A program made the translations under genes and the position numbers. A stretch of 34,908 bases of DNA from Cyanobacteria bacterium SBLK (lineage in GTDB: Bacteria; Cyanobacteriota; Cyanobacteriia; Cyanobacteriales; Spirulinaceae), in the NCBI GenBank assembly GCA_017746715.1, contig JAGHZQ010000012.1, positions 1-34,908 on the forward strand. The letters are read 5' to 3'. Positions 1 through 7,781 of the stretch are shown here, in pieces (positions within the stretch are counted from its first letter, which is position 1; each line of letters starts with the position of its first letter). The notes beneath the pieces were generated by a model, which worked only from the letters and a program-made list of their open reading frames with translations, made no database searches and was not told where the DNA came from.

Positions 1-365
1 AAATCGGTTATCGTTAAAGCAATAACGGGTCTGAGATAAGAGTAACCTTGACCGGATTTTAACTGATTGGCGTAGGTTTTGGATAGGTTATAAATCACTC
101 GTTTTTCAAAGGCCGCGACGTTTAAGACCTGCATTTCGATAATCACAATTGTTCCGTCGGAGAGAACGGCTTTAACATCCAAATAGCTATCTTTTAAATC
201 GATGTTACTTCCCCCCGTATAGGGATCGAGGATATCTAAATCTTGGATTTGCGATCGCCCTTCGTAAACGAGGGCATTGAGGAAGCTAATCAGAATATCT
301 TTACTCTCGTTTGAGCCAAATATTTTCTTAAAGGCAAAATCGGTTTTAGGGCTAATAAATCTCAT
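1..365 (-). CDS. Rpn/PD-(D/E)XK nuclease family transposase-like protein, partial (N-terminus)
   Basis: The window edge cuts this gene, so only about the first 121 residues are visible. They begin MRFISPKTDFAFKKIFG, the typical opening of the Rpn (recombination-promoting nuclease) / PDDEXK_2 family. An LDVKA segment and an IEMQV segment follow, matching the acidic and E-x-Q parts of the PD-(D/E)XK nuclease core. Family members are DNA endonucleases annotated as 'putative transposase'; they promote recombination and are present in many copies in cyanobacteria, some with defence roles. The ATG is the first start and gives the canonical N-terminus. The C-terminus lies outside the window, so I cannot tell whether the gene is intact. 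Confidence 0.85.
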   Translation of the reverse strand, partial: MRFISPKTDFAFKKIFGSNESKDILISFLNALVYEGRSQIQDLDILDPYTGGSNIDLKDSYLDVKAVLSDGTIVIIEMQVLNVAAFEKRVIYNLSKTYANQLKSGQGYSYLRPVIALTITD

Positions 366-425
366 GGTTATTACTCAAATTTTATATTTTCTTCTAGCTT
401 AACGCAGTTTGAAGGGATATTAAAA

Positions 426-800
426 TTAGCGCGATCGCCGATTTTTTAATAGGACAAAAGTTAACCCCCCTAAAACGAAGCCAAAGAGTAAACTACAGCT
501 TAAAACAACAGTTAGATTTTGTGTTGTATTCCAATTCGTTTCAAAGTCTTTAATCAGCGCAGAAGTTGCAGAAGCGACAGCAGAAGAAACCCCTGCACCC
601 ACTCCAGCTGCACCAATCAGAGCCTCTATTTCGCGATCGCTTTTTGCTCGTTTGACTTCCACTATTCCTCGCAAGGTTTCGATCCATGTTTGCTGCAATC
701 GCAAACCGGGGGTTAAGGTGGCGATATCTTGTTCGATTTGCGGGAGATAATATTGGGCGACACGTTGGCTAAATTCATCGGTTTGGCTGAATTTTTGCAT
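426..800 (-). CDS. Small one-helix membrane protein, probably the displaced C-terminus of the TPR gene
   Basis: This 124-residue frame has a charged helical first half, a small-residue stretch (AAGVGAGVSSAVASATSAL, about 68-86) and one membrane helix near the C-terminus (about 97-118), followed by a basic KNRRSR tail. It overlaps the 3' end of the upstream TPR frame by 88 bases in another phase. One extra A in the A5 run just inside the ATG would join the two as ...RALCKKFSQTDEF.... I therefore think it is the membrane-anchored tail of the TPR protein after a frameshift, and not an independent gene. Translation from its own ATG remains possible. I recognise no function. Confidence 0.45.
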   Translation of the reverse strand: MQKFSQTDEFSQRVAQYYLPQIEQDIATLTPGLRLQQTWIETLRGIVEVKRAKSDREIEALIGAAGVGAGVSSAVASATSALIKDFETNWNTTQNLTVVLSCSLLFGFVLGGLTFVLLKNRRSR

Positions 801-1791
801 AGGGCACGATCATAATCTCGAATCGCTTCTTCATACCTTTTCATCTCATGTAGAGTATTGGCACGACCATTGTAGGCTATATGGTCGTTAGGTTGGATTT
901 TCAGGGCAGTGTTGTAGTCGGCAAACGCTTCTTCATATCTTTCCATTTGCCCTAGTAGTAAACCACGATTCTTATAAGCATCCTCAGATTTGGGGTTGAT
1001 TTTTATGGCCGTGTTGTAATCTCGAATTACTTCTTCGTACTTTCCTATTTCCTTTAGGGTAAGACCACGATTATTGTAAGCATCCTCAGATTCGGGGTTG
1101 ATTTTTATGATTTTGTTATAGTCTGCGATTGCCTCTTTATACCTTCCTATTTGTCCTAAAATATATCCTCTCAAAGACAAAGCAAAAGTTTGCCTAGGGT
1201 CACTTTCTAATATACGATTGGCAAACTCAAGATTATGTTGCCATAGTTGCTTTCTCTCGTCTGGACTCTTTTGGTTTATTGGTTCTAAGAGTTCAACTAT
1301 ATTGACCTTTGTATTTATTGGGCCTATAACAGTGAGATCCTCAGAATGCTGTGATGAATCGGGTAAAAAAGTTACATCGGCTGCTTGTTCTCTCGTCTCG
1401 TTATCTTCGCGATCAACCCGTCCAGTTTCCTCCCACTTTCGTATAATTTTACCCGCCTCGCGACTCACCACCCCAATATCCGATCGCTCCAAATGCCGCA
1501 ACCGTTCCCCTAATTCTCCTCTTAAGGACTCCTCACTCAACTTCTCCCCAAACCTTCGCAACCATGCTATGAACCCTTCATCATCTTGTACCTTGTTTTT
1601 CTGTAGAAAAAACTTTAACTCCCCTCGCGTCCTTTCTTGCATCACCTCTTCCAACAATCCCAAAAAATGCGTTCGTATTCCGCATCCTCGCGTTTTGGGG
1701 GTGCGAGGGTTGTTTGTTGGGGTCGAGGAGTCTCACCACTAAACCACCGATGCCACAACCGTTTTAACCACTGCCAAATTTTTGCTAACAT
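713..1791 (-). pseudogene. TPR-repeat protein, frameshifted near both ends
   Basis: The open part (713-1663, 316 residues from a TTG) starts abruptly with LGLLEEVMQERTRGEL. It has a helical region with FIAWLRRFGEKL and four TPR repeats of the YNNRGLTLKEIGKYEEVIRDYN type (about residues 160-290). Upstream, from an ATG at 1791, another frame encodes 43 codons: MLAKIWQWLKRLWHRWF, a Pro/Gln linker, then DAEYERIF. That is the usual N-terminus of this cyanobacterial TPR family. The two frames meet exactly in a T6 run at about 1658-1663; one more T would fuse them. A second shift at an A5 run near 790-798 moves the C-terminus into the frame at 426-800. TPR arrays are protein-interaction scaffolds. 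I call it a pseudogene, but indel errors in the assembly would explain the same picture. Confidence 0.6.
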
Positions 1792-1843
1792 CGATCGCAC
1801 TTTCCAAGGGAGCAGGGATTTCTCTGGTATTTTAACAGGTGCG

Positions 1844-1871
1844 GTAGGGACGTTGCATGCAACGTCCCTAC
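1844..1871. repeat. 28-bp perfect palindrome
   Basis: The arm GTAGGGACGTTGCA is followed directly by its exact reverse complement, giving a perfect 28-bp palindrome with no loop. It lies between the STAND ATPase gene and the broken TPR gene, just upstream of the TPR start. Palindromes of the GTAGGG(A/G)CGTTGCATGCAACG type are, from general knowledge, dispersed in many cyanobacterial genomes. It could act as a cruciform, a recombination site or a terminator stem, but there is no T-run. Confidence 0.85.
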
Positions 1872-1924
1872 AGAAGGGATGCGAAAATATCCCCTGTAAT
1901 ACGGATTTGGTATTACGATCGCTT

Positions 1925-3346
1925 TTAATCCAACGGATTTGAGATTAAATAATTTTGTAGGAAGGGGGAAAGCGAAAAATATTTTGTCCCGTTTTCGGGT
2001 TGGGTTTCCAAACAGAAACGACGTTGTAAGGCTTGCACGGCATTAAAAAACTCTAGCGTATCGAGAGAACTTTGAGACATCAGTTTGGCGATCGGGAGAG
2101 CCTGATTTTCGATCGCGATCGCTTTGAGAACTTCTTGCTCGGATTTTGACAAACGTTCGAGATGTTCTTGGATTTTCGCATTGAAATTGTTGCCGGAAAC
2201 ATGACTAGAATATTCGATGAACTGGCTGACATCTCCGGCGAAAATGTTTTGAATGAGAATCGCCATTTCTTGCAGTTGTAAAGGATGTCCTCTCCAATGG
2301 TCAATTAAGGTTTGCCAGCTTTTTTCATCGGTTAATTGTTTTTCTTGAAATAAGGCGATCGCGGCTTCTCGGGAGCCTTGTAATTCCAGCGAACGAACGA
2401 GATTTTTTCTGCCTTCCCATTGCTCCAGTTCTTCGGGTTTTTCTCGACCGCACAACAGCAGACAACTTTGATGGGAATGGGTGGCGATGGTCTCAAAAAA
2501 CAAGCAATACTGCTCTAATCTGGTTGTATAACTTCCTGTTAATCTTTTGGATGCAAATAAGTGGTGAAAATCATCTAAAATTAGCAAATACTTCCGCTTT
2601 TGCAAGAGATTGATGATAATGGAAATCTTCTTGGTGATGCTATAGGGGGAAGTGGCTCGATAAGCAAAAGTATCTAATAAATCGAGGAGAAGCTCCGATA
2701 ATGAGGGTCTAAGGCGGAGGTTTCGATAGATAATCACATCAAAGTGGGGTTTAACTTGTTCTGCTAGTTTCAGGCTCAAAGTTGTTTTCCCAATACCGGG
2801 AAATCCGAGAATGGCAATTAAGCGATCGCGCTCTTCGAGAATCCAATTTTGTAGAATATTCAATTCTTTTTCTCGACCAGAACAATGAAAATAGTCGGGG
2901 ACATTGTTCGCACCCGTAGAAGAGGAAGTATCTGTATTTTCTGAGGTCGTTTCTATCTCTCGAGCATCAGAAGAAATATTGATGGTGATATCCCCTTTAT
3001 AGGTTTCTGCATTAAAAGCTGTATTGAAATCCTTGTTAAAATCTTTGTTATCTTTATTAAACTCTTTATTAAAATCTTTATGATGATCGATGTCAAAGTC
3101 TTCAATCAATGATTTAAAATTACTTTTTTTGACTTCTGCGCCTAAAATTTCCGAAAAGTCCGACCACAACTTCGCGCCAATCACTCTAACATAGTCTATT
3201 GAATACTTTGTCCGTCCTGCAATAGTGTCGTACTCGCAATTTTCTAATGTTCCTTTGATAATTTCCTTTTGCAGGTCACTTAAATGTTTATTTTTATATT
3301 GTAAGAATAAGCGATCGGTCACTTCCATCACTGCATCAATATTCAT
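1925..3346 (-). CDS. STAND/NB-ARC-type ATPase with vMAP-type N-terminal HTH
   Basis: The protein has 473 residues. Residues about 5-82 (LSDLQKEIIKG...YVRVIGAKLWSDFSEILG...KSNF) match the helix-turn-helix found at the N-terminus of cyanobacterial vWA-MoxR-associated and NB-ARC proteins. A hydrophilic Asn/Phe/Lys-rich linker with repeated KDFNK units follows (about 90-112). The P-loop is at 181-190 (GFPGIGKTTL) and Walker B at 254-260 (LLILDDF), with a helical region to the end. Relatives usually carry long WD40, TPR or pentapeptide sensor arrays after the ATPase; none is present here. STAND ATPases are signalling switches in regulation and anti-phage defence. The ATG is preceded by GGGGGGAAGA. 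The gene lies 134 bases upstream of the broken TPR gene on the same strand, so a split switch/sensor arrangement is possible but is inference. Confidence 0.8.
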   Translation of the reverse strand: MNIDAVMEVTDRLFLQYKNKHLSDLQKEIIKGTLENCEYDTIAGRTKYSIDYVRVIGAKLWSDFSEILGAEVKKSNFKSLIEDFDIDHHKDFNKEFNKDNKDFNKDFNTAFNAETYKGDITINISSDAREIETTSENTDTSSSTGANNVPDYFHCSGREKELNILQNWILEERDRLIAILGFPGIGKTTLSLKLAEQVKPHFDVIIYRNLRLRPSLSELLLDLLDTFAYRATSPYSITKKISIIINLLQKRKYLLILDDFHHLFASKRLTGSYTTRLEQYCLFFETIATHSHQSCLLLCGREKPEELEQWEGRKNLVRSLELQGSREAAIALFQEKQLTDEKSWQTLIDHWRGHPLQLQEMAILIQNIFAGDVSQFIEYSSHVSGNNFNAKIQEHLERLSKSEQEVLKAIAIENQALPIAKLMSQSSLDTLEFFNAVQALQRRFCLETQPENGTKYFSLSPFLQNYLISNPLD

Positions 3347-3619
3347 TGTATCTTCCCCCCGATATAAACATAAATTTGGCCATATTGTATCGATAATCTA
3401 ATGTATTTGGCAATGCGATCGTCAGGGTAAAAAGTAATAAGTTAAGTGTTACAAATCATAAGTAGTAACCCATTGACTAACTTTCCATTACCTATTCAGT
3501 ATTGCGATCGCTTAAATTCTTGACCTATACGGCTGTTCCTCAAAAGTATGACAGACTTGATCTCGATGGTGACAAATGGTATCATTGCATTATTAAAAAT
3601 CGAGACAAGGTGGAAAAAA

Positions 3620-3889
3620 ATGTCCTTAGATCGCGTGCAAACTCGTTTAACAAAACCTTTGGCTGACCATGTTCGGCGTGTTGTCGGAGAACATGGGTTG
3701 TATCCAACACCCAGCCACTATTTACAAGATCTGATCCGTAGAGATATGGAAAGCGAAACCTATCAAATCTTCAACCAAATCGTGGAAGGGTATCGTGACA
3801 TGGCTGAAGATCGGGTCATTGAATCCACCGGTGATTGGGAAAAAGACAAGGCACTGTTTGCAAAAAGAGAAGCGGAAGGTTGGCAATAA
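3620..3889 (+). CDS. ParD-like (CopG/RHH) antitoxin
   Basis: I chose the ATG at 3620 (89 residues) over an upstream ATG at 3548. AAGGTGG lies at a good distance before it, and MSLDRVQTRLTKPLADHVRRVV is a typical ribbon-helix-helix antitoxin start. The N-terminal half would form the DNA-binding RHH dimer (YPTPSHYLQDLIRRDM). The acidic C-terminal half (WEKDKALFAKREAEGWQ) would wrap the toxin. The toxin gene starts 4 bases after this stop. ParD-type antitoxins neutralise ParE/RelE toxins and repress their own promoter, so autoregulation from the 3347-3619 spacer is expected but I found no clear operator. Confidence 0.8.
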   Translation: MSLDRVQTRLTKPLADHVRRVVGEHGLYPTPSHYLQDLIRRDMESETYQIFNQIVEGYRDMAEDRVIESTGDWEKDKALFAKREAEGWQ

Positions 3890-3893
3890 GAGT

Positions 3894-4262
3894 GTGGCAA
3901 TATTTCAACTTGGACGACGGGCGTATCAAGACTTGGTAGCTATTGAATCGTATACAGCAGAGCGCTATGGGGCAGAGCAAGCAGAAAACTATCTGAACGA
4001 ACTCTACGATGGTTTTGGCCGGATTGTTGCCGATCCTAGAATTGGTGAACGTCGTCGCAATCGCACCGATCCTTTTTTGATGGCTTCCATTAGTAACTAT
4101 CACTTTGCTATCTACCATGTTGAAGGAGACAGGATTATTATTCTGACGGTTTTACATGGCAGGCAAGATATTGAAACGATTATGCAGCGCATTCGCCCTG
4201 CTCTCACAGATGAAATTAACGCAATTTTGAACAAAAAACCAAAAACACAAAGTGAGGGTTAA
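3894..4262 (+). CDS. RelE/ParE-family toxin
   Basis: I place the start at GTG 3894, four bases after the antitoxin stop. The longer open frame reaching back to 3795 lies inside the antitoxin gene. The product is 122 residues: VAIFQLGRRAYQDLVAIESYTAERYG, then LYDGFGRIVADPRIGERR, SNYHFAIYHVEGDRIIILTVLHGRQD and a C-terminal helix. This is the standard RelE/ParE fold order, including the YHFAIYHVE strand and the LHGRQD end. ParE members poison DNA gyrase and RelE members cleave ribosome-bound mRNA; sequence alone does not decide which. The frame is intact, so the pair is likely functional as a stabilising or stress module. Confidence 0.85.
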   Translation: MAIFQLGRRAYQDLVAIESYTAERYGAEQAENYLNELYDGFGRIVADPRIGERRRNRTDPFLMASISNYHFAIYHVEGDRIIILTVLHGRQDIETIMQRIRPALTDEINAILNKKPKTQSEG

Positions 4263-4283
4263 CCCTTGATTTTCATCAAGGGT
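4262..4283 (+). terminator. Hairpin after the toxin gene
   Basis: ACCCTTGAT, a four-base TTTC loop and ATCAAGGGT form a perfect 9-bp stem at the toxin stop codon. No T-run follows (GTCGCCTTCGG), so it is at best a weak intrinsic terminator. It may equally be an mRNA 3'-end stabiliser. Confidence 0.5.
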
Positions 4284-4359
4284 CGCCTTCGGAATTAACG
4301 ATCGCTAAACAGCCATCAAGTAGCGATCTCCACTTATTGATAATTGTTGGTTAATAATG

Positions 4360-6012
4360 TTAAGCTCCTCCCCAACGGGCGCGATAGGGACGGATATCGA
4401 GGTGCAGAAGATTGGGATAACGCGTATAAATCCCCATTCCTCCGGGCCAATTTCGCAACCTTGAAGCCATTTGTCGTCCTGTCATGCCCGATCGCAGGAA
4501 ATCCACCGCTTGCCCGACTTTATGACGGGAAAACCTCGCTCCTCCCACCCGAGAGTTCCAAGGTTCGGGACGATACCAACTCGTAATCGTCAAAGGGAAA
4601 CCTCCCAAACGTTCGCGCACGTCTTCCAAACGGGTAGCGAGGGCGATGATATTATCGACGTGGGCCTTACTTTGGGGAATGCGCTGGCCGTTGTGAATCG
4701 CTTCCCGCCAGAAGAAACTACCATTGGGAATGATGGGATCGTTGAGGAAAAACGTACTGGTATAACCCGGTAAATTAAAGGCATCGCCGCGATCGCGCAA
4801 TTGCGGAGCCTCGTCTTCCGGTTCGTCCTGCAACGGTTCCCCATCTTGCAAAATTTCGATGTGATCGACAAAGGCATACCAAGTATTAAAGCCGTTAAAT
4901 GTCTCTTGCGAGAGGGCAAATTTGACGTGATTGCCTTCTTCGCCCCAACTGTGCAAGGCCAGTTTTTCCCCTTCTTTAATGGGATATTTTTGATTGGGAT
5001 CGGTAATCTGGGTGCTATCGATGGGTTCTTGTTTGAGGACCGTATCGCGAATGATTTCGATCGCCAAATGGGGTTTGGGTTGGCCGAGAACCTTACCCCA
5101 GCTTTGCGGTCCGATAATGCCATCGGCTGTCAATCCCTGTTGTCTTTGGTAATTTTTGACGGCATCTACGGTTTTGGCATCGTAAACGCCATCGATTTCC
5201 GATCCGACTCGGTATTCGATGTAACGCACTGCTAAACCTTCGGCATGATTGGGGCGCAAAATGGGTTGGGAGAGAATTTCATCGATCGCGTTCCAAGTCA
5301 GGGAAACCGGACGACCCGAAGCGTTAATTCCCATGAGTTGGTGAAACTTTTGGGTTGCCGATTCCGTACTCGGTCCGGAAATACCGTCCTCTTTTAATGC
5401 CCTGCCATTCTCATCGCGAATTTGCAAGCGATTGAGAGCCTGTTGTAACTCGAGGGTTTGTCGTTCTTCAACTTTAGGGGCATCGGGTTTTTCATCGGGG
5501 AGTTTGCCGGCCAGTCCTTTCACGATCGCATTGGTCATGGCTTCGGTATTGTAGCGCTTCATATCCCTTTCCGAATCGATGAAGCAGCATTCGATCAAAA
5601 TGGCCGGCATGGCGGTATTTCTCAAAACGTAAAGATGAGAGCCATTTTTGACCTTGCGATTGACAAAACCCAAATCGACAATATTTTTTAAAACAGGGGA
5701 GGCAATGCGTCGAGAGGCATCGCTAACGGCAAACACTTCTGTACCATTAGCACTGCCGTTAAAGGCATTAAAGTGAATGGAAACGTAAATGTCAACTCTT
5801 TGGCTGTTGGCAGTACTGACTCGCTTGCGTAACGAGTCAAGGACGCTGCTGGCACTACTGGGGTTACAATTTACCGCCTCGTGTCCGAGGGCTTGCAGTT
5901 TATCGATCACCAGAGTCCCAATGGCTTTAGTCAGTTGATCCTCGCTCCCAAATCGGGAAGATGCACCCGTATCGGGAGGGGCATTATGACCCATATCGAT
6001 ACCGAATTTCAT
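4360..6012 (-). CDS. N-acetylmuramoyl-L-alanine amidase fused to an M15 peptidase
   Basis: A 550-residue modular peptidoglycan hydrolase. Residues 1-175 are an Amidase_3 domain with zinc/catalytic residues H9, E24, H80 (SIHFN) and E141 (ILIECCF). Two PG_binding_1-like repeats follow (about 185-235 and 255-310). An SH3-like segment (about 315-400; KFALSQETFNGFNTWYAF) leads into an M15_3 D,D-carboxypeptidase-like domain with SRHKVGQAVDF (H497, D504) and HLDIRP (H537). The amidase removes the stem peptide from MurNAc; M15 enzymes cut within the peptide. The ATG is preceded by AAGGAGATA. There is no signal peptide: the catalytic domain starts at residue 2, as in endolysins. The neighbour at 6198 is a shorter paralogue on the same strand. 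Confidence 0.9.
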   Translation of the reverse strand: MKFGIDMGHNAPPDTGASSRFGSEDQLTKAIGTLVIDKLQALGHEAVNCNPSSASSVLDSLRKRVSTANSQRVDIYVSIHFNAFNGSANGTEVFAVSDASRRIASPVLKNIVDLGFVNRKVKNGSHLYVLRNTAMPAILIECCFIDSERDMKRYNTEAMTNAIVKGLAGKLPDEKPDAPKVEERQTLELQQALNRLQIRDENGRALKEDGISGPSTESATQKFHQLMGINASGRPVSLTWNAIDEILSQPILRPNHAEGLAVRYIEYRVGSEIDGVYDAKTVDAVKNYQRQQGLTADGIIGPQSWGKVLGQPKPHLAIEIIRDTVLKQEPIDSTQITDPNQKYPIKEGEKLALHSWGEEGNHVKFALSQETFNGFNTWYAFVDHIEILQDGEPLQDEPEDEAPQLRDRGDAFNLPGYTSTFFLNDPIIPNGSFFWREAIHNGQRIPQSKAHVDNIIALATRLEDVRERLGGFPLTITSWYRPEPWNSRVGGARFSRHKVGQAVDFLRSGMTGRQMASRLRNWPGGMGIYTRYPNLLHLDIRPYRARWGGA

Positions 6013-6197
6013 AATTTTATCTCCTTGATTGCGTTGATTTTGTTACGGGTTATTGGCTTGCACTGTACTTCGACAAGCTCAGCAGCCGCACAGCCGAAGT
6101 GTTGTTGGTTATTGGGAGCCGAACCCACCCCCAACCCCTCCCAGGAGGTGAGGCCAAGAGGGGAGAGTGGAAAGAAACAACAAACAACAAATAACAA

Positions 6198-7148
6198 TTA
6201 TCCAATCAATTTACTCCATGTTTGCGACCCCACAATCCCATCGACCGTTAAACGATGGGTTTGTTGGTAGCGTTTGACTGCCATTGCCGTATTGGGTCCG
6301 AAAACGCCATCGATCGCGCTTCTGACGCGAAATTGAAGGTAGCGGACGGCTTTTCCCGTTGCATGGGAGGGGCGCAAAATGGGACGCTCGAAAATTTCTT
6401 CGATCGCTTTCCATGTTGCCGCACCGCCTGCACTGAGACTCGGCAATCCCGCGATCGCGTGAAAGCGAGCGATCGCCGATCGGGTTTCCGGGTTGCTGAT
6501 GCCGTCCTCAACCAAGACTTTGCGATGGCGATCGCGGATTTGCAAGCGGTTGAGGGCTTTTTGCAAGGCGAGGATCTCGGAATTCACCGAGGCGATCTCA
6601 TTGGCATCGCTGCCCTCACCGGCAATCCCATTTTTGGGATTTACCCCGGTCAATCCTTTGACGATCGCGTTTGCCATGGCCTCGGTACTATATAAATTCA
6701 TATCTTGCGGCGAGTCAATAAAGCAGCATTCGATGAGAATCGCGGGCATTATCGTGTTTTTTATCACATATAAATGAGAGCCATTTTTGATGCCGCGATT
6801 GTAATATCCCAAGGTCACAATCTCTCTGAGAATGGGTTTGGCAATTTTTCCCCCGGCGGAACTGGTCGTAAAAATCTCGGCACCGCTTGCCCGTCCGTTC
6901 AAGGTATTAAAGTGAATGGAGACAAAAATATCGACTTCCCGCGCATTGGCAATTTGTACTCGCTTTTTGAGGGAGTCGAGAATGCTGGCAGCCCAACGAG
7001 GCGTGCAATCGATCGCATCATAGCCCAATTTTTGCAATTTTTCGATTACTTGAGTGCCGACCGCTTTCGTTAAATCGTCTTCTCTTTTAATTCCCACAGC
7101 CCCGATATCGGGAGGGGCATTGTGTCCGATATCAATGCCGAATTTCAA
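6198..7148 (-). CDS. N-acetylmuramoyl-L-alanine amidase with two peptidoglycan-binding repeats
   Basis: From TTG 7148 the product is 316 residues and starts (M)KFGIDIGHNAPPDIG, aligning end to end with the paralogue at 4360-6012. GGAGGT nine bases upstream supports this TTG over in-frame starts as far back as 7295. Amidase_3 residues are present: GHNAPPD, an E in REDDLTKA, SIHFN and ILIECCFID. Two PG_binding_1-like repeats follow (ALNRLQIRDRHRK...; AIDGVFGPNTAMAVKRYQQ). The M15 domain of the paralogue is absent. There is no signal peptide. The two genes probably arose by tandem duplication with gain or loss of the C-terminal module. The 185-base spacer between them has no gene, only G/C-rich repeat-like sequence (ACTTCGACAAGCTCAG; CCCAACCCCTCCC). 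Confidence 0.88.
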   Translation of the reverse strand: MKFGIDIGHNAPPDIGAVGIKREDDLTKAVGTQVIEKLQKLGYDAIDCTPRWAASILDSLKKRVQIANAREVDIFVSIHFNTLNGRASGAEIFTTSSAGGKIAKPILREIVTLGYYNRGIKNGSHLYVIKNTIMPAILIECCFIDSPQDMNLYSTEAMANAIVKGLTGVNPKNGIAGEGSDANEIASVNSEILALQKALNRLQIRDRHRKVLVEDGISNPETRSAIARFHAIAGLPSLSAGGAATWKAIEEIFERPILRPSHATGKAVRYLQFRVRSAIDGVFGPNTAMAVKRYQQTHRLTVDGIVGSQTWSKLIG

Positions 7149-7157
7149 GTTTTTTCG

Positions 7158-7163
7158 ACCTCC
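7158..7163 (-). promoter_or_regulatory. Strong Shine-Dalgarno that fixes a TTG start
   Basis: GGAGGT on the minus strand lies nine bases before TTG 7148. It also places the start exactly where the paralogous amidase begins. Confidence 0.8.
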
Positions 7164-7293
7164 AATGCGATCGCTTCTCATTATAAAGTTGTTCTGCTCG
7201 ACTTCAAAAAATATCTTGTTACGATTTTGTTGTCTTTCTGGAGGAATGCGATCGGTTATAATAGGAGAATTGAGAGGATTCCTCGGATTAGCC

Positions 7294-7779
7294 ATGTTAA
7301 AACAATTAATTCAGTATTTTGTTTGTTCGGCAGGTCGCAGTATTGAGAAAACACGGCTCGTTAAATTTTTGTACTTAGCCGATCTGTCGGCTGTTAAATG
7401 GATGAATCAACAGCTTACAGATTTAAACTGGTACTACGATCGATATGGACCTTGGGACAAGGCGATCGATCTCGTGTTGCAGCGCATGAATGACAAAGAA
7501 ATTGAACTCAAACGACGCAAAAATGGTCAGATTGTGATTCGAGTGGGTTCTCAGTGTCAATCTATTGAAGATTTGGGACTTGCTGAAGGCTTAGAATTAA
7601 TGCTTGAAAACATTCAAAATGAATGGTCTGGTGGCGGACACGAACGTTTTAAAGAATTAAAAGATTATGTTAACAATACAGCCCCTATGTTAGAAGCTCA
7701 AAAATACAAGCCATCTGAAAAAATACGATTAAATCTTCAACGAGAAAGAGAGAAATTATTAGAGGAAGCGATCGCTTAA
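7294..7779 (+). CDS. Panacea-domain (SocA-like) antitoxin candidate
   Basis: The ATG at 7294 gives 161 residues starting MLKQLIQYFVCSAGRSIEKTRLVKFLYLADLSAV. The 'K..LVKFLYLADL' helix followed by LNWYYDRYGPWDKAIDLVLQ is the hallmark of the Panacea domain (SocA-type, DUF4065). Panacea proteins are antitoxins of many unrelated toxins. The in-frame extension upstream overlaps the divergent amidase and is not used here. The next gene begins 2 bases after the stop, a translational-coupling arrangement typical of toxin-antitoxin operons. The start lies only 145 bases from the divergent amidase start, so they share a promoter region. Spacing to any Shine-Dalgarno is poor. Confidence 0.82.
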   Translation: MLKQLIQYFVCSAGRSIEKTRLVKFLYLADLSAVKWMNQQLTDLNWYYDRYGPWDKAIDLVLQRMNDKEIELKRRKNGQIVIRVGSQCQSIEDLGLAEGLELMLENIQNEWSGGGHERFKELKDYVNNTAPMLEAQKYKPSEKIRLNLQREREKLLEEAIA

Positions 7780-7781
7780 AA

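Noticed and set aside
1218..1742. 174-codon plus-strand frame
   Set aside because: It is the antisense shadow of the TPR gene, with Ser/Arg-rich composition typical of a reversed coding strand.
3548..3619. Upstream ATG for the ParD-like antitoxin
   Set aside because: It adds 24 residues unlike the family and lacks a ribosome site. The ATG at 3620 has AAGGTGG and starts the canonical domain.
6009..6197. 62-codon frame between the amidases
   Set aside because: It is made of common intergenic repeat sequence (Pro/Gly-rich, CCCAACCCCTCCC) and overlaps the start of the amidase gene.
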